This document shows, piece after piece, positions 16,978-26,726 of a stretch of DNA of 64,000 nt (position 1 is the first letter of the stretch; the number at the start of each line of letters is the position of its first letter). The translations under genes and the position numbers were made by a program. This DNA comes from Pseudoalteromonas rubra (GTDB lineage: Bacteria; Pseudomonadota; Gammaproteobacteria; Enterobacterales; Alteromonadaceae): NCBI RefSeq assembly GCF_005886805.2, contig NZ_CP045429.1:3566501-3630500 (forward strand). The letters run 5' to 3'. The notes under the pieces were generated by a model, which was not told the origin of the DNA, did no database searches, and saw only the letters and a program-made list of their open reading frames with translations.

Positions 16978-17226
16978 TTAGTGCGCTTTCTTAGGCCCCT
17001 GACGGACAAGATCCTTACCATTATCAAACACCTCTTGCGTCACCCAGCGACCCAGGATCAACTGATGATTATCATCCAGCACAGCAACAAATGGCCGGCC
17101 ATTACTATTATTCGTCGCCAACGCAACACCTGCTGCGTTATTCAGACCTAACCCACCACTTTCCACCAGCTGTAAAAACGCTTCCAATTCGTCCAGTGTG
17201 CTGATCAATTCTTTATCGTCAATCAT
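16978..17226 (-). CDS. Hypothetical small protein
   Basis: An 82-residue soluble protein, MIDDKELISTLDELEAFLQL and onwards, with an acidic helical N-terminus and a middle stretch GVALATNNSNGRPFVAVLDD suggesting a small alpha/beta fold. It follows the Kef-type gene on the same strand after 82 bp and may be cotranscribed. No family is recognised. Codon use looks like that of the neighbours and the frame is not explained by an overlapping gene, so it is probably real. Confidence 0.55.
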   Translation of the reverse strand: MIDDKELISTLDELEAFLQLVESGGLGLNNAAGVALATNNSNGRPFVAVLDDNHQLILGRWVTQEVFDNGKDLVRQGPKKAH

Positions 17227-17308
17227 GTTTCGTACTCAGTTGTCGCTAAAAGCGTGTAGCATATCAGGTCTGCCACTGTCTGCACCAGCATTGATACGGT
17301 GATCCTCA

Positions 17309-19189
17309 TTAGCCCTGTTTCGTGACGTTATCGCTGCTCTGTCCACTGGTGTGCCCGGCTTGCATGGCTGCTTTGATTGCCTCCTCAGTCTGGATGAAGA
17401 GCTTACGAAAATCATGGTCGTATTGCTGGCCATCACTACCATGTTGCCAGGTATCGTAGAGCCGCTCTGATGCGGCCTGCTCGGTTTCCCAGAAGGCCTG
17501 TTTTTTCTGCGCCGCAATCTCTGACGCAAAGCCCAGACAGGTAAGCGCCTGTGCCCCCAGGTCGAGCGCCGAATGGTACGTTTCACTGACAATCACATCC
17601 GCGCCAGCATGTTTCAATTCGTAGTGATGGCCTCGGTCAAATGCTCTGGCCAGCACTGTCACTCCAGGGTGGCTAAGCTTGACCGCCTGCACCAGTGCCT
17701 TCGCATTTTCTCTGTCGTCAATGGCAACAACCAATAAGGCAGCTTGCTCAATACCCGCGGTATGCAGCAATTCAGGCCGTGTGGCATCGCCAAAGTAGGC
17801 CTTAACCTGAATGCGGCGCATTGACTCCACCTGAGTTGCATCCAGGTCCATCACCACCGTGTGAACGCCATTGGCGATGAGTAAACGATTAACAATTTGC
17901 CCAAAACGACCAATGCCCGCGATGATCACCTGCCCGTGTTCATCAATCTCATCATACCCCTGCTGATTGGTCGTATGTTGATATCGGGGTAAAATCACTT
18001 TGTCGTAGAGAATAAACAAGGTCGGTGTCAAAAACATAGACAACGCCACAACCAGCTGCAGCAAGCTCACTGTTTCGGGTGGGATGACATGGTTTTGCAG
18101 TGCGTAGCTTAACAGCACAAAGCCAAATTCTCCGGCCTGAGACAAACTCAGCGCAAACAACCAGCGATCGCTATTGTGGATTTTAAACACCATAGCGAGC
18201 CCCCACAGTACTGCGGCTTTTACCAGCATCACGGTCAGCGTCAGGCTCAGGATCAAAAGTAAGTGCTCAGAGAGTATGGCAAAATTGATCCCTGCCCCCA
18301 CCGTAATGAAAAAAAGCCCCAGCAACAGACCTTTAAAAGGCTCTATATTTGATTCAAGCTCATGACGGAATTCGCTGTTCGCCAGCACCACGCCGGCCAG
18401 AAAAGTCCCCAGTGCGGGAGACAGCCCAACCAGACTCATCAAAGTCGCGATGCCAATCACAAGTAACAACGCGGTTGCGACAAAGATTTCCCGTAACCCG
18501 GAGTTAGCAACATAATGGAACAAGGGACGACTCAGATAATGACCTATCACAACCACACCGGCGATACTGGCAAAAATAGCCCCCGCGTAGGCCCAGGTCG
18601 GCAAACCTGCAACCAGACTCAATGTTTCATGATGTTCCGCTGTGGTTTGCAGCGCTTGCGCTGCACTCATTAACTCAGGTAAGGCCAAAACAGGGATAAA
18701 TGCCAGTATCGGTATCACAGCGATGTCCTGCATCAGTAACACAGAAAACGCATTTTGCCCGCCCTCGGTTTTCGTCAGACCTTTCTCATTCAATGTTTGC
18801 AGCACAATGGCTGTCGACGACAAAGAAAAGACCAGACCAATTGCCACCGCAATGGAAAGTGGCTGACCCAGTAGCCAGGCTATAAAAGCAAGCAAAAGAG
18901 CACTTGTAATCACCTGCAAGCCGCCGAGCCCAAGCAGTCTGTGACGCATTTTCCACAGCATCTGAGGGTGTAACTCCAGCCCCACCAAAAACAACATCAT
19001 CACCACGCCGAACTCAGCAAAATGCTGTATTGTCACCGTTTCTTTACCGACGATACCTGCCACAGGGCCAATCAGCACACCCGCTATCAGGTAACCCAAT
19101 ACGGAGCCAAGCCCCAGGCGTTTTGCCAGTGGCACCATCACCACCGCTGCAGCCAGATAAATAAAAGCCTGAATAAAATAACCGGTCAT
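17309..19189 (-). CDS. KefB/KefC-type glutathione-regulated potassium efflux antiporter
   Basis: A 626-residue CPA2-family cation/proton antiporter. About twelve membrane segments occupy residues 1-390, with GSVLGYLIAGVLIGP near the start and LSLSQAGEFGFVL later. A TrkA-N (RCK) domain follows with the nucleotide-binding loop VIIAGIGRFGQIVNRLL and FGDATRPELL, then a C-terminal tail. In Kef proteins this domain binds glutathione and its electrophile adducts; channel opening lets potassium out and acidifies the cell against electrophile damage. ATG 19189 is preferred (GGAGG 10 bp before) over a GTG 27 bp upstream. KefB and KefC cannot be told apart here; no kefG/kefF is adjacent. Confidence 0.87.
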   Translation of the reverse strand: MTGYFIQAFIYLAAAVVMVPLAKRLGLGSVLGYLIAGVLIGPVAGIVGKETVTIQHFAEFGVVMMLFLVGLELHPQMLWKMRHRLLGLGGLQVITSALLLAFIAWLLGQPLSIAVAIGLVFSLSSTAIVLQTLNEKGLTKTEGGQNAFSVLLMQDIAVIPILAFIPVLALPELMSAAQALQTTAEHHETLSLVAGLPTWAYAGAIFASIAGVVVIGHYLSRPLFHYVANSGLREIFVATALLLVIGIATLMSLVGLSPALGTFLAGVVLANSEFRHELESNIEPFKGLLLGLFFITVGAGINFAILSEHLLLILSLTLTVMLVKAAVLWGLAMVFKIHNSDRWLFALSLSQAGEFGFVLLSYALQNHVIPPETVSLLQLVVALSMFLTPTLFILYDKVILPRYQHTTNQQGYDEIDEHGQVIIAGIGRFGQIVNRLLIANGVHTVVMDLDATQVESMRRIQVKAYFGDATRPELLHTAGIEQAALLVVAIDDRENAKALVQAVKLSHPGVTVLARAFDRGHHYELKHAGADVIVSETYHSALDLGAQALTCLGFASEIAAQKKQAFWETEQAASERLYDTWQHGSDGQQYDHDFRKLFIQTEEAIKAAMQAGHTSGQSSDNVTKQG

Positions 19190-19516
19190 GCGAGGGGGCC
19201 CTCCAGAATTAGGCACAATGACATCAAACAGCTATCGCAGCCGTTGATGGATGGCTGCAGCTTGGGTTGTTGCATACTCAGGTATCTCAATTTTACGAAC
19301 GGACCCCTAAACTTTAGTACGAAACAGGTGACTGTGCTGGCACTGCACACTTCAATCTTGCAAGCATAACGGTGCCTAAATGCCAGTTTAGCTATCCGGA
19401 CAATTTTGAAACATCCTGGCGCATATTTTTTATGCCACGCGGTGTCCCTAGATCAGTATTCTCCCGGGCTGTTTGATGCTAATCTGTTCACAGTCGCAGC
19501 TTTAAGGATAAACGTT
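19190..19516. other. Divergent intergenic region
   Basis: These 327 bp separate the Kef-type gene and the acyltransferase gene and must hold both promoters. I see no gene, strong dyad or recognisable operator. An open frame reaches into the region from the acyltransferase, but its sequence before the MHTSPRF start does not resemble the family. Confidence 0.4.
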
Positions 19517-20698
19517 ATGCACACTTCCCCTCGTTTTCACTACATAGATAACTTGCGCAGCCTGGCACTTTTGTTGGGCGTGGTGTTCCATGCAGCGCTG
19601 GCCTATGGCCCTTACTTTTCCAATATCTGGTTTACCGCCGATCCCAGTAACCATGTCGCCTTCGAATACTTTGCCATCTGGTCACACCTATTCAGAATGC
19701 CGCTGTTTTTTGCCATCGCAGGGTTTTGCGCCGCATTGCTGATCAGTAAACGTGGTGGTAATGCCTTTATCAGCAATCGCCTCAAACGCGTTTTTTTGCC
19801 CTTTGTGATATTTTTTCCGCTGACCATGCTGGTACTAATTCATGCACTTGGCTGGGGCGCAGAGATAGTTCATGAAAAGCCGGGCCTGTTTACCATTTTT
19901 CAGTCCGTCGAAGAACCGCTCATCTCCACCATGCACTTGTGGTTTCTGTGGAACCTGACCCAGTTCTGCTGCATTATCTGGTTATTACAAAAATATACTC
20001 ATGTCTATCAATCTATACTCGCCTTTGTCGTCCGCCCCCTGTTTTTAGGGGTGGCTTTGCCGCTATTGCTCACGTTTGCCATGCACCAACAGCTGGTGCC
20101 ATTCCCGGCACCCGATAAGCTGTATCCGCAACTCTGGTCCTTCGGATTTTATGGCATCCTGTTTTTGATCGGTGCCGGGCTCTATCATCATCATACCCGG
20201 GTAGAACAATACGCCAGATACTTTACGCCTTTACTGATACTGGCTTGTGTGTCATTACTGCCTTACTTTTACCTGATGGACCCTCCCCCCTCCATAGAGA
20301 CCATCATACGGGCAGCGAATACCGGAGACATGACACCTGAGCACATCAATCTCTACACCGTGCTGGCACAATCGGTTGCCATCGTTAGCTGGACCGGTGT
20401 TGCCTTTCTCGCCGGATATAAATGGCTCAATCAATACAGTCAGCTGAACAAGTATATGTCCGACGCGTCATACTGGATTTACCTCATCCATGTACCGGTA
20501 CTCATGTACATCCAGTTTCCACTGAGCAATACCACGCTGCCATTGTTGCTTAAGCTCATCATTTCCGTGACCGCCACCCTAGTAATTGGCTTGGTTAGTT
20601 ACCAGCTATTGGTCAGGCATACCTGGATAGGCATTCTACTCAACGGAAAAAAAGCCAAATCAAGCGCCTCCTCTCAAGGTGCTGAATCTATGTCTTAA
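19517..20698 (+). CDS. Acyltransferase family 3 membrane protein (OpgC/MdoC-like)
   Basis: A 393-residue integral membrane protein with about ten membrane segments. The start MHTSPRFHYIDNLRSLALLL follows AAGGAT at a good distance. The conserved features of acyltransferase family 3 are at the N-terminus (YIDNLRSLALLLGVVFHAAL, with the active-site-type histidine), then the FFAIAGFCAALL segment and the RLKRVFLPFVIFF motif. Relatives transfer acetyl or succinyl groups to periplasmic glucans or surface polysaccharides; OpgC of E. coli succinylates osmoregulated glucans. No opgG/opgH genes are nearby, so the acceptor is unknown. Confidence 0.85.
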   Translation: MHTSPRFHYIDNLRSLALLLGVVFHAALAYGPYFSNIWFTADPSNHVAFEYFAIWSHLFRMPLFFAIAGFCAALLISKRGGNAFISNRLKRVFLPFVIFFPLTMLVLIHALGWGAEIVHEKPGLFTIFQSVEEPLISTMHLWFLWNLTQFCCIIWLLQKYTHVYQSILAFVVRPLFLGVALPLLLTFAMHQQLVPFPAPDKLYPQLWSFGFYGILFLIGAGLYHHHTRVEQYARYFTPLLILACVSLLPYFYLMDPPPSIETIIRAANTGDMTPEHINLYTVLAQSVAIVSWTGVAFLAGYKWLNQYSQLNKYMSDASYWIYLIHVPVLMYIQFPLSNTTLPLLLKLIISVTATLVIGLVSYQLLVRHTWIGILLNGKKAKSSASSQGAESMS

Positions 20699-20885
20699 AA
20701 ACACCTAGGCCTGTAATATGAGAGCTAACTTTCTTTTTATCTTGTCATTCAGGTGGTACCAGCCAGACCAGCCTGAGTGTCCTAAGAGCAGCATATTTGC
20801 TCTGCTTAGTCGGGCCTATGTACTTAGAGAATAATAAAAAGCAAGCTCCACCTGCACAGAGTAAATATCACGACCTCTATACAGG

Positions 20886-20920
20886 TGCGACTTAATTGTC
20901 ACTATCACAATTAAGTCGCA
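20886..20920. repeat. Perfect 14-bp inverted repeat before the beta-helix gene
   Basis: TGCGACTTAATTGT (20886-20899) and ACAATTAAGTCGCA (20907-20920) are exact reverse complements separated by 7 nt. The repeat lies 45 bp before the start of the Tat-exported protein gene. With no T run after it, it looks more like an operator, an RNA stability hairpin or the trace of a small mobile element than a terminator. Confidence 0.7.
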
Positions 20921-20964
20921 TTAATGGTAATTAAAATCTAATAACAGCGAAACTGAGAAGTAAT

Positions 20965-22710
20965 ATGAGTGAAAAAGGAAATCCCCAGATTAGCAGAAGG
21001 CAACTATTCGGCTTAGCAGGCATGGCCTTAGGCAGTGCCGGACTGGCAACGCTTTCTAAAAGCGCATCAGCGCAAACAACGGACGTTTCTGAGCATGTAC
21101 TCTCCTTTGATAATACCGCAGAGATGAGAGCAAGCACTGCGCTCAAAGCCGGAGACACTGTTTTTACAAAAGGATACTACCAGGCCGGTGACGGTGGTCA
21201 TGCCTATTACCTTATTCGGCAAGGCAGTCAGCAAAACGAAGATAAGGGTAAGTATCACAATTGTACAAACAATAAATTCGCAGAGTTACAGCTCAATGGT
21301 GTTGCCAATATTCTATGCTTTGGTGCGAAGGGTGACAATCAGGAAGAAAGTGCTTTGGCGAATCGTCATGCTATTCTCGCCGCAGCCAGCGCGTTACCAG
21401 AATCGGGTGGCACCATACTCATACCCAGCGTGGGTACTGCGAAGTACCGTATCGATGCTAACTGGCCAAATCATGGTGGTGTAACCATAAGACGTAGCAA
21501 TATCACTTTGATTGTTGAAAATGGCGCATTACTGCACTCATTACACAATGGCACGGGTGCTGACGGACATGTCATTGGATTCGCTGGCGAAGCCCATGCC
21601 CCAATTGAAAACTGCCACATTTGTGGCGGTGGTGCCATTGCAAGTAACACAAGCTCAGGAGTCGGAGCAGAGAATGCGATTGGGTTTACTAACGTCGTCA
21701 ATTTTTCTTGCATTGGTATGACAGTGCCACACTCTGTCTTTAAAGGCATAACTGCGCAGGGAAATGTACACAACGGTATTATCTCCGGCAATAGAATCGG
21801 TCAGACGCGCTTTGATGCAATTGCCATCGAAACAGACACACACTTCGATAACGATTACTTTGTTATCGAGAACAACACCATTGAACACGCAGGCGTTGGC
21901 TATACGGAACAAAGTCCGGCAGTTGCCGGGATTAAATTTACCGCGGCAAGTAGCCTCAAATCGTTTAATGTGATCACACAAAATAACAGAGTGAAGAAAA
22001 GCCTGCACTATGGCTATTCCTACAATTTATGCGACACGATTAAAAACCATAGCGATATATGCGACGAGGCAGGCTTAGATGGGTTTGAGTGGCGGTCATG
22101 CAACGACATTAATGCTCATGTTACTTCAAAAAACTCCGGCAGGGATGGTATCAAACTTGATTCCTGTGGTAGCCAGATCAATGTTGAATGCAACATAAGT
22201 TGGCCTTCAAGATATGCAATCAACATCTTACGCCCCAGGTCACTCCATGTTTTAAAACCATTTATATCTGGCAACAAGCATCAATATCGTTTAAGCACAA
22301 CATCTGATCAAACAATAAATACGCCATCCATCCATATTATCCATCCACAGTTTGCGGATAATGCATGGGGCAACAATGGTGGCTATTGGACGGGTGATAT
22401 CATGCCACATGTTGATTTTGGAAACCGAGTCTCCAGATTAATACTGCCCGAAAGCACAGCCCCCGACGTTACAGCCAGTACATTGTATACCGTCAACAAT
22501 GAGCGCGGAGTACTAGTTTCAAACCTAACAGGAGCAAATGCACCCGACAAAGAGGTTGAGCTATTTTTCGTCAATACAAATACTACGCTTGAGCATGCAA
22601 ATGGGAACCTCAGACTAAAAGGCCACTCAAACGTCACACCACCTGTGGGCGGAAGCATTAAATTGAGATTCATTAATAATTTATGGCATGAAACCTATCG
22701 CAGTTTCTAG
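20965..22710 (+). CDS. Tat-exported right-handed beta-helix protein (pectate lyase-like fold)
   Basis: A 581-residue protein with a twin-arginine signal (ISRRQLFGLAGMALG, cleavage near ASAQ). Residues about 110-460 show the pattern of a parallel beta-helix: CFGAKGDNQEESALANRHAIL and GGTILIP at the entrance, then repeats of short strands with Asn/Gly turns (NVHNGIISGNRIGQTRFDAIAI, VIENNTIEHAG). This is the fold of polysaccharide lyases, GH28 enzymes and phage tailspikes. Catalytic residues cannot be assigned by eye. Tat export suggests folding or cofactor loading in the cytoplasm. The coding region looks more AT-rich than its neighbours, which may mean transfer. It is followed by a strong terminator and stands alone. 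Confidence 0.75.
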   Translation: MSEKGNPQISRRQLFGLAGMALGSAGLATLSKSASAQTTDVSEHVLSFDNTAEMRASTALKAGDTVFTKGYYQAGDGGHAYYLIRQGSQQNEDKGKYHNCTNNKFAELQLNGVANILCFGAKGDNQEESALANRHAILAAASALPESGGTILIPSVGTAKYRIDANWPNHGGVTIRRSNITLIVENGALLHSLHNGTGADGHVIGFAGEAHAPIENCHICGGGAIASNTSSGVGAENAIGFTNVVNFSCIGMTVPHSVFKGITAQGNVHNGIISGNRIGQTRFDAIAIETDTHFDNDYFVIENNTIEHAGVGYTEQSPAVAGIKFTAASSLKSFNVITQNNRVKKSLHYGYSYNLCDTIKNHSDICDEAGLDGFEWRSCNDINAHVTSKNSGRDGIKLDSCGSQINVECNISWPSRYAINILRPRSLHVLKPFISGNKHQYRLSTTSDQTINTPSIHIIHPQFADNAWGNNGGYWTGDIMPHVDFGNRVSRLILPESTAPDVTASTLYTVNNERGVLVSNLTGANAPDKEVELFFVNTNTTLEHANGNLRLKGHSNVTPPVGGSIKLRFINNLWHETYRSF

Positions 22711-22760
22711 TATCGCCTCAGCGCATGCTGTAAAACTAAATTGCTGACATAAGCACCATT

Positions 22761-22807
22761 AACCTATTGGTTACTCTAATATAGTGGGGTCAACCAATAG
22801 GTTTTTT
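22761..22807 (+). terminator. Rho-independent terminator after the beta-helix gene
   Basis: AACCTATTGGTT (22761-22772) and AACCAATAGGTT (22792-22803) form a perfect 12-bp stem followed by a T run to 22807. It is the end of the beta-helix transcript. The rest of the 314-bp gap to the next gene shows nothing I can name. Confidence 0.85.
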
Positions 22808-23024
22808 AAATCGCCACTAGGGCACATCTGAATCTGCATATAAAAAGTAGCTCAAAAGCGAAAAGCCCCCCCAATACATCCACCTATAAGAACCACAACC
22901 AATTGATAAAAATACTTATTTTTATCTGATACAAACAATTTGGTATGAGCAGGCCCATTCGAACGACTGAACATCCTCTTCACGGCACACTTGAAAGCAT
23001 ATTCACAGTTACGAGGCCGTCACA

Positions 23025-23915
23025 ATGGACAAAACACTTAATACGACTTCCGGGTCGGAAGCAATTCAAGAAGCAAGCGCAACCACATCGAGCAAAGGTA
23101 TATCAACGCGCACTGCTGGCAAGACGCTCAGTTACACTGCCATATTCTGGTTTATTTCTGTGTTACTCGGGCAATGGTTTTTCTTTTATTACATCATTAA
23201 GTTCTACGGATTTTCTGTGATCAATGACAACATGGAAATCTGGAACCGCTGGGAGGTCATGGGTGCAACCCCTTATCATGTGGGTGACTTTGCCGGTAAC
23301 CTGGCATTTGCAGCGCACACAATCGGCGCAGGCATCGTTGCCTTCGGTGGCGTATTTCAACTTATTCCTAAAATGCGCAACCGCTTCCCCACTTTTCATA
23401 AAATCAATGGCTACGTCTATCTGCTTACCGTCATTCTGTTGGCTTTCTCAGGGTATTACCTGGTGTGGTTCAGAGACGCCAGCCCGATCGAACTTGGCGA
23501 TATAGGCACCAGCATCAATGGTTCTTTGATCCTACTGTTCTCTTATTTAACGGTACGCAGCGCAATTAAAAAAGACATCGCGAGCCACAGAAAATGGGCT
23601 ATCTATTTGTTTCTTGTGTCAAATGCGCAGTGGTTCCTGAGAGTGGGCGTGTTCAGCTATCTGGTCACCGGTACCACCCTGGATCTTAATCCCGCATTTG
23701 GCGACCCCTTCTTCCCTATGTGGACCTTTGGCTGCTTTTTAATCCCGCTACTGACAGCCAAGCTCTACTTCTATGCACAGCAAAATCGCAATGCACAGGT
23801 AAAGTTAGCAACCAGTGTCACCTTATGTGTACTCACACTCCTTATGCTCATCGGCATCATGGGCTATACACCATTTCTGCTATCCGTTATGTCTGAAGAC
23901 CCTATCTCCTTCTGA
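23025..23915 (+). CDS. DUF2306 membrane protein
   Basis: A 296-residue integral membrane protein with about seven membrane helices. The DUF2306 pattern is visible: a conserved histidine in FAAHTIGAGIVAFGGVFQLIP, the HKINGYVYLLTVILLAFSGYY segment, and HRKWAIYLFLVSNAQWFLRVG. Conserved histidines in membrane helices suggest heme or metal binding in the family, but no function is established to my knowledge. GAGG lies before the ATG. The gene is alone and ends at a strong bidirectional terminator. Confidence 0.8.
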   Translation: MDKTLNTTSGSEAIQEASATTSSKGISTRTAGKTLSYTAIFWFISVLLGQWFFFYYIIKFYGFSVINDNMEIWNRWEVMGATPYHVGDFAGNLAFAAHTIGAGIVAFGGVFQLIPKMRNRFPTFHKINGYVYLLTVILLAFSGYYLVWFRDASPIELGDIGTSINGSLILLFSYLTVRSAIKKDIASHRKWAIYLFLVSNAQWFLRVGVFSYLVTGTTLDLNPAFGDPFFPMWTFGCFLIPLLTAKLYFYAQQNRNAQVKLATSVTLCVLTLLMLIGIMGYTPFLLSVMSEDPISF

Positions 23916-23940
23916 TGCCTCAGTACTGACACAAACACAA

Positions 23941-23972
23941 AAAGCAGGGCGATGGTATCATCGCCCTGCTTT
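23941..23972. terminator. Strong bidirectional terminator
   Basis: AAAGCAGGGCGATG and CATCGCCCTGCTTT form a perfect 14-bp stem around a 4-nt loop, with A residues before and T residues after. It lies between the convergent DUF2306 and S9 peptidase genes and can serve both. Confidence 0.9.
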
Positions 23973-23999
23973 AGTTTAATAAAGCATGTTTAACCGGTG

Positions 24000-26066
24000 T
24001 TATAACTGATTGACATCGACACGCAAAGTATCCAAATGTGCGCTGATGGCTGGATTAACCGTGTTAGAGGTGCCGCCACCCAAGTGTTTAGCAAAAAAGC
24101 GCTCCATTGCCACGATAGAGGCCAGTTTATTGTTTTGCTTCATAAACCCATGCCCTTCGTCTTTTGCCAGAATATATTCGAGGGGGTGATTTTTGGCGGC
24201 CAGCGCTCTGGCAATATTATCCGACTCAACCTGTGTCACACGTGGGTCATTTGCCCCCTGGACCAGCATCAAAGGCGCTTTGATTTGGTCAACAAAGTTA
24301 ATCGGTGAGCGTGATTCCATATCAGCTCTGTCTTTTGCAATCTCAGGATCTCCGACTGAGACATACCAGGTCCCCAGATAAGGGCGGTAGTGTGCCGGGA
24401 AAGACTCCATCAAAGTCACCAGGCTGGATGGACCAACATAAGAAATCACGGCTTTGTATACGTCTGGTGTAAATGTCGCACCAGCGAGTGCGGCATACCC
24501 GCCGTAGGAAGCTCCCATAATACCCACACGCTGTTTATCAGCAATGCCCTGCTCTATCAGGTAATTTACGCCATCCGTTAAGTCATGCTGCATAGTACCT
24601 GTGCCCCAGTTTTTCTCGCCCAGCTGAATAAAGCGCTTACCGAATCCCAATGAACCACGGAAGTTAGGTTGCAGCACGGCATAGCCGCGGTTAGCAAAAT
24701 AATGCGCCACAGGGACGAAATAACCGCTGCTGTAGCCCCACTGATCTCGCGCCCAGGGACCGCCATGTGGCAACACTATGGTAGGGAGATTTTTCTTCAA
24801 GTTCTTAGGTAAAGTCAGATATGCCTGGATTTCAACACCATCTGATGCCGTATAAGTAATAGACTTTCGATCTCCCAGCAACTCAGGATCAAACCCTGGA
24901 GCCTCATTCAACAGACCTGTCAGCTTATCCTGAGTCGGATAATACGCATATTTTTGATCCGGGCGGTCAGCAAAAGACACCGTCAGTAACCACTGATCTT
25001 CCTTATGGTTTATTTTATCTACTTTTAATTCAATATCTTGTGAAAAGCGGCTCTGTATTTGTTGTAACGCTTTAGCCGCACTATCGGTCAGTGGGTAATT
25101 GCGCAGCTTACCGCCATAATAAGATACTATCAGTGGTTGCCCTTGCTCATCGAACACAACGTGGTGCAGATCAGAGCTTTGCTGGGGGTCAAGGTGAACC
25201 GTCTCTGTCGACTTAGTCGCTAAATCCACTTTAATCAGTTCCTGTTTATCGCGTCCTTCAATGCTGCCTGCAATAAAAGCGGTATTGGTTTGCTCATCAA
25301 AGCTGATGATCTCCAGGATCTCTCCCGGTTCTGTGGTCATCACCTTGAGCCAACGCCCGTCTGTGAATGTGTACATGCTTCTGGAATTATCAGCGTTGAG
25401 CGCCAAACCCAGTGCCACCTGACCCGATTTATTCAGCTGTGTCTCAAACAGACTCACGCTGTTAGTCTGAGTTTGTGTCAGTTCGCCCTTATCCACCGTC
25501 AGGTGAAAGTAATCAATGCGCTCAGGTGTTACGTGATTGGCGGCGACAGCCAAAATATTTGCATCCTGCTCAGACTGTCCCAACAGCATGTAATCGACCT
25601 CATCATTATGCGTGAGTCTCATCATAGTGCTGGCTGTCAGATCTGTGCTGTTCAGCGCTAGTTTATAAACCTGGCTATTTTCATTGCCCTGATGATCCTT
25701 AGAAAACAAGATCTCGTTGCGATTGGCGGACCAGATAAAACTGTCAACCGAATCGATGAGGTTAGTCACAGGTACAGGTTTCGCATCAGGCTTATCGGCA
25801 GCCACCACAAATAGATTATGTGCGCCGTTGTGCATTTTCAGAAATGCGATCCACTGGCCATCCTTTGACATCGCAATCGACTTTTTCTCACTGGTGCTGA
25901 ATAAACTCTCCACATCCACAAATGCCGAAACATGCTGAACCGACTCTGCCTCACTCACTGGCTGCTTGTCGCTCAGCGTACAGCCTGACAACACAGCCGT
26001 AGTACCCAGTACGGTACTCAGTGCAACACTCAACGCTAATCTGGTTACTGTGCATTTATTTTTCAT
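24000..26066 (-). CDS. S9-family (prolyl oligopeptidase-type) serine peptidase, lipoprotein
   Basis: A 688-residue lipoprotein (lipobox VLSGC). The start at 26066 has AGGAG 7 bp before it; the ATG 3 bp earlier is too close to that site. Residues about 45-400 form a beta-propeller typical of S9 peptidases (SKDGQWIAFLK, NRNEILFSKDHQGNEN). The C-terminal alpha/beta-hydrolase domain has the oxyanion text LPHGGPWARDQWGY, the nucleophile in GASYGGYAAL, the aspartate in GANDPRV and the histidine in EGHGF. Such enzymes cleave short peptides, often after proline or with dipeptidyl or acylaminoacyl specificity. It is likely periplasmic and involved in peptide scavenging. Confidence 0.92.
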   Translation of the reverse strand: MKNKCTVTRLALSVALSTVLGTTAVLSGCTLSDKQPVSEAESVQHVSAFVDVESLFSTSEKKSIAMSKDGQWIAFLKMHNGAHNLFVVAADKPDAKPVPVTNLIDSVDSFIWSANRNEILFSKDHQGNENSQVYKLALNSTDLTASTMMRLTHNDEVDYMLLGQSEQDANILAVAANHVTPERIDYFHLTVDKGELTQTQTNSVSLFETQLNKSGQVALGLALNADNSRSMYTFTDGRWLKVMTTEPGEILEIISFDEQTNTAFIAGSIEGRDKQELIKVDLATKSTETVHLDPQQSSDLHHVVFDEQGQPLIVSYYGGKLRNYPLTDSAAKALQQIQSRFSQDIELKVDKINHKEDQWLLTVSFADRPDQKYAYYPTQDKLTGLLNEAPGFDPELLGDRKSITYTASDGVEIQAYLTLPKNLKKNLPTIVLPHGGPWARDQWGYSSGYFVPVAHYFANRGYAVLQPNFRGSLGFGKRFIQLGEKNWGTGTMQHDLTDGVNYLIEQGIADKQRVGIMGASYGGYAALAGATFTPDVYKAVISYVGPSSLVTLMESFPAHYRPYLGTWYVSVGDPEIAKDRADMESRSPINFVDQIKAPLMLVQGANDPRVTQVESDNIARALAAKNHPLEYILAKDEGHGFMKQNNKLASIVAMERFFAKHLGGGTSNTVNPAISAHLDTLRVDVNQL

Positions 26067-26207
26067 CATGTCACTCCTTCTCTTTGTTGAAAATATCATT
26101 ACACGGATTTTTATTATTGTAAAACGATAATTTATTTTCTTTTTTCAGAAAATAGTTTCTGTGTGATATGATTCTTATCAAGAACAACATAGAAACATGG
26201 GATCTTT

Positions 26208-26723
26208 ATGGTCAAATCGACAGACAAAATTCAGCGCTGGTGCGGCACCTTCCGCGCTGTGGTGTTGGGTATCAGTGGCTTGGTATTTTCGTTTCTTATT
26301 TATCACCTGATCATCAATGGTCAGGTACGGTATATCGAAAGCGAGTCATTCAATTTATTGTGGGAAAGTGGGCAAGTCAGTCACGGCATGTTGTTTAGTC
26401 TCACTCTCCCCTTGCTGGCTGGGATGCTACTCAGTGTGTACTGGATAATCAGGCTATTAAAACTCTTTAGTGGCGGACAGTTTTTTCATAATCACTGCTA
26501 CACCTGCTATCAGGGATTTATCTGGACAAAAATTGCATTGGTCCTCTATTCGTGTGGCCTGAATTTTTTTCTGGATTACTGGTATCACACGCTCTACCAC
26601 TCAAATCAGGTGGTGCTGAAAATCCCTTTTGGTGAGCTCACGACGCTCGGACTCTTCGCTGTGGTGGCCTACCTGCTTAAAGCAGCAAAAGAAATCGAAG
26701 ATGAAAACAAGGAGTTCATTTAA
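26208..26723 (+). CDS. DUF2975 membrane protein
   Basis: A 171-residue protein with four membrane segments (about residues 17-36, 62-82, 100-120 and 138-158) and the family text LLKLFSGGQFF. DUF2975 proteins are commonly paired with a small XRE regulator of the YozG type, and that partner follows here after 3 bp with its ribosome site inside this gene. The pairing suggests a membrane-linked regulatory unit, but the signal is unknown. Confidence 0.8.
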   Translation: MVKSTDKIQRWCGTFRAVVLGISGLVFSFLIYHLIINGQVRYIESESFNLLWESGQVSHGMLFSLTLPLLAGMLLSVYWIIRLLKLFSGGQFFHNHCYTCYQGFIWTKIALVLYSCGLNFFLDYWYHTLYHSNQVVLKIPFGELTTLGLFAVVAYLLKAAKEIEDENKEFI

Positions 26724-26726
26724 GCT

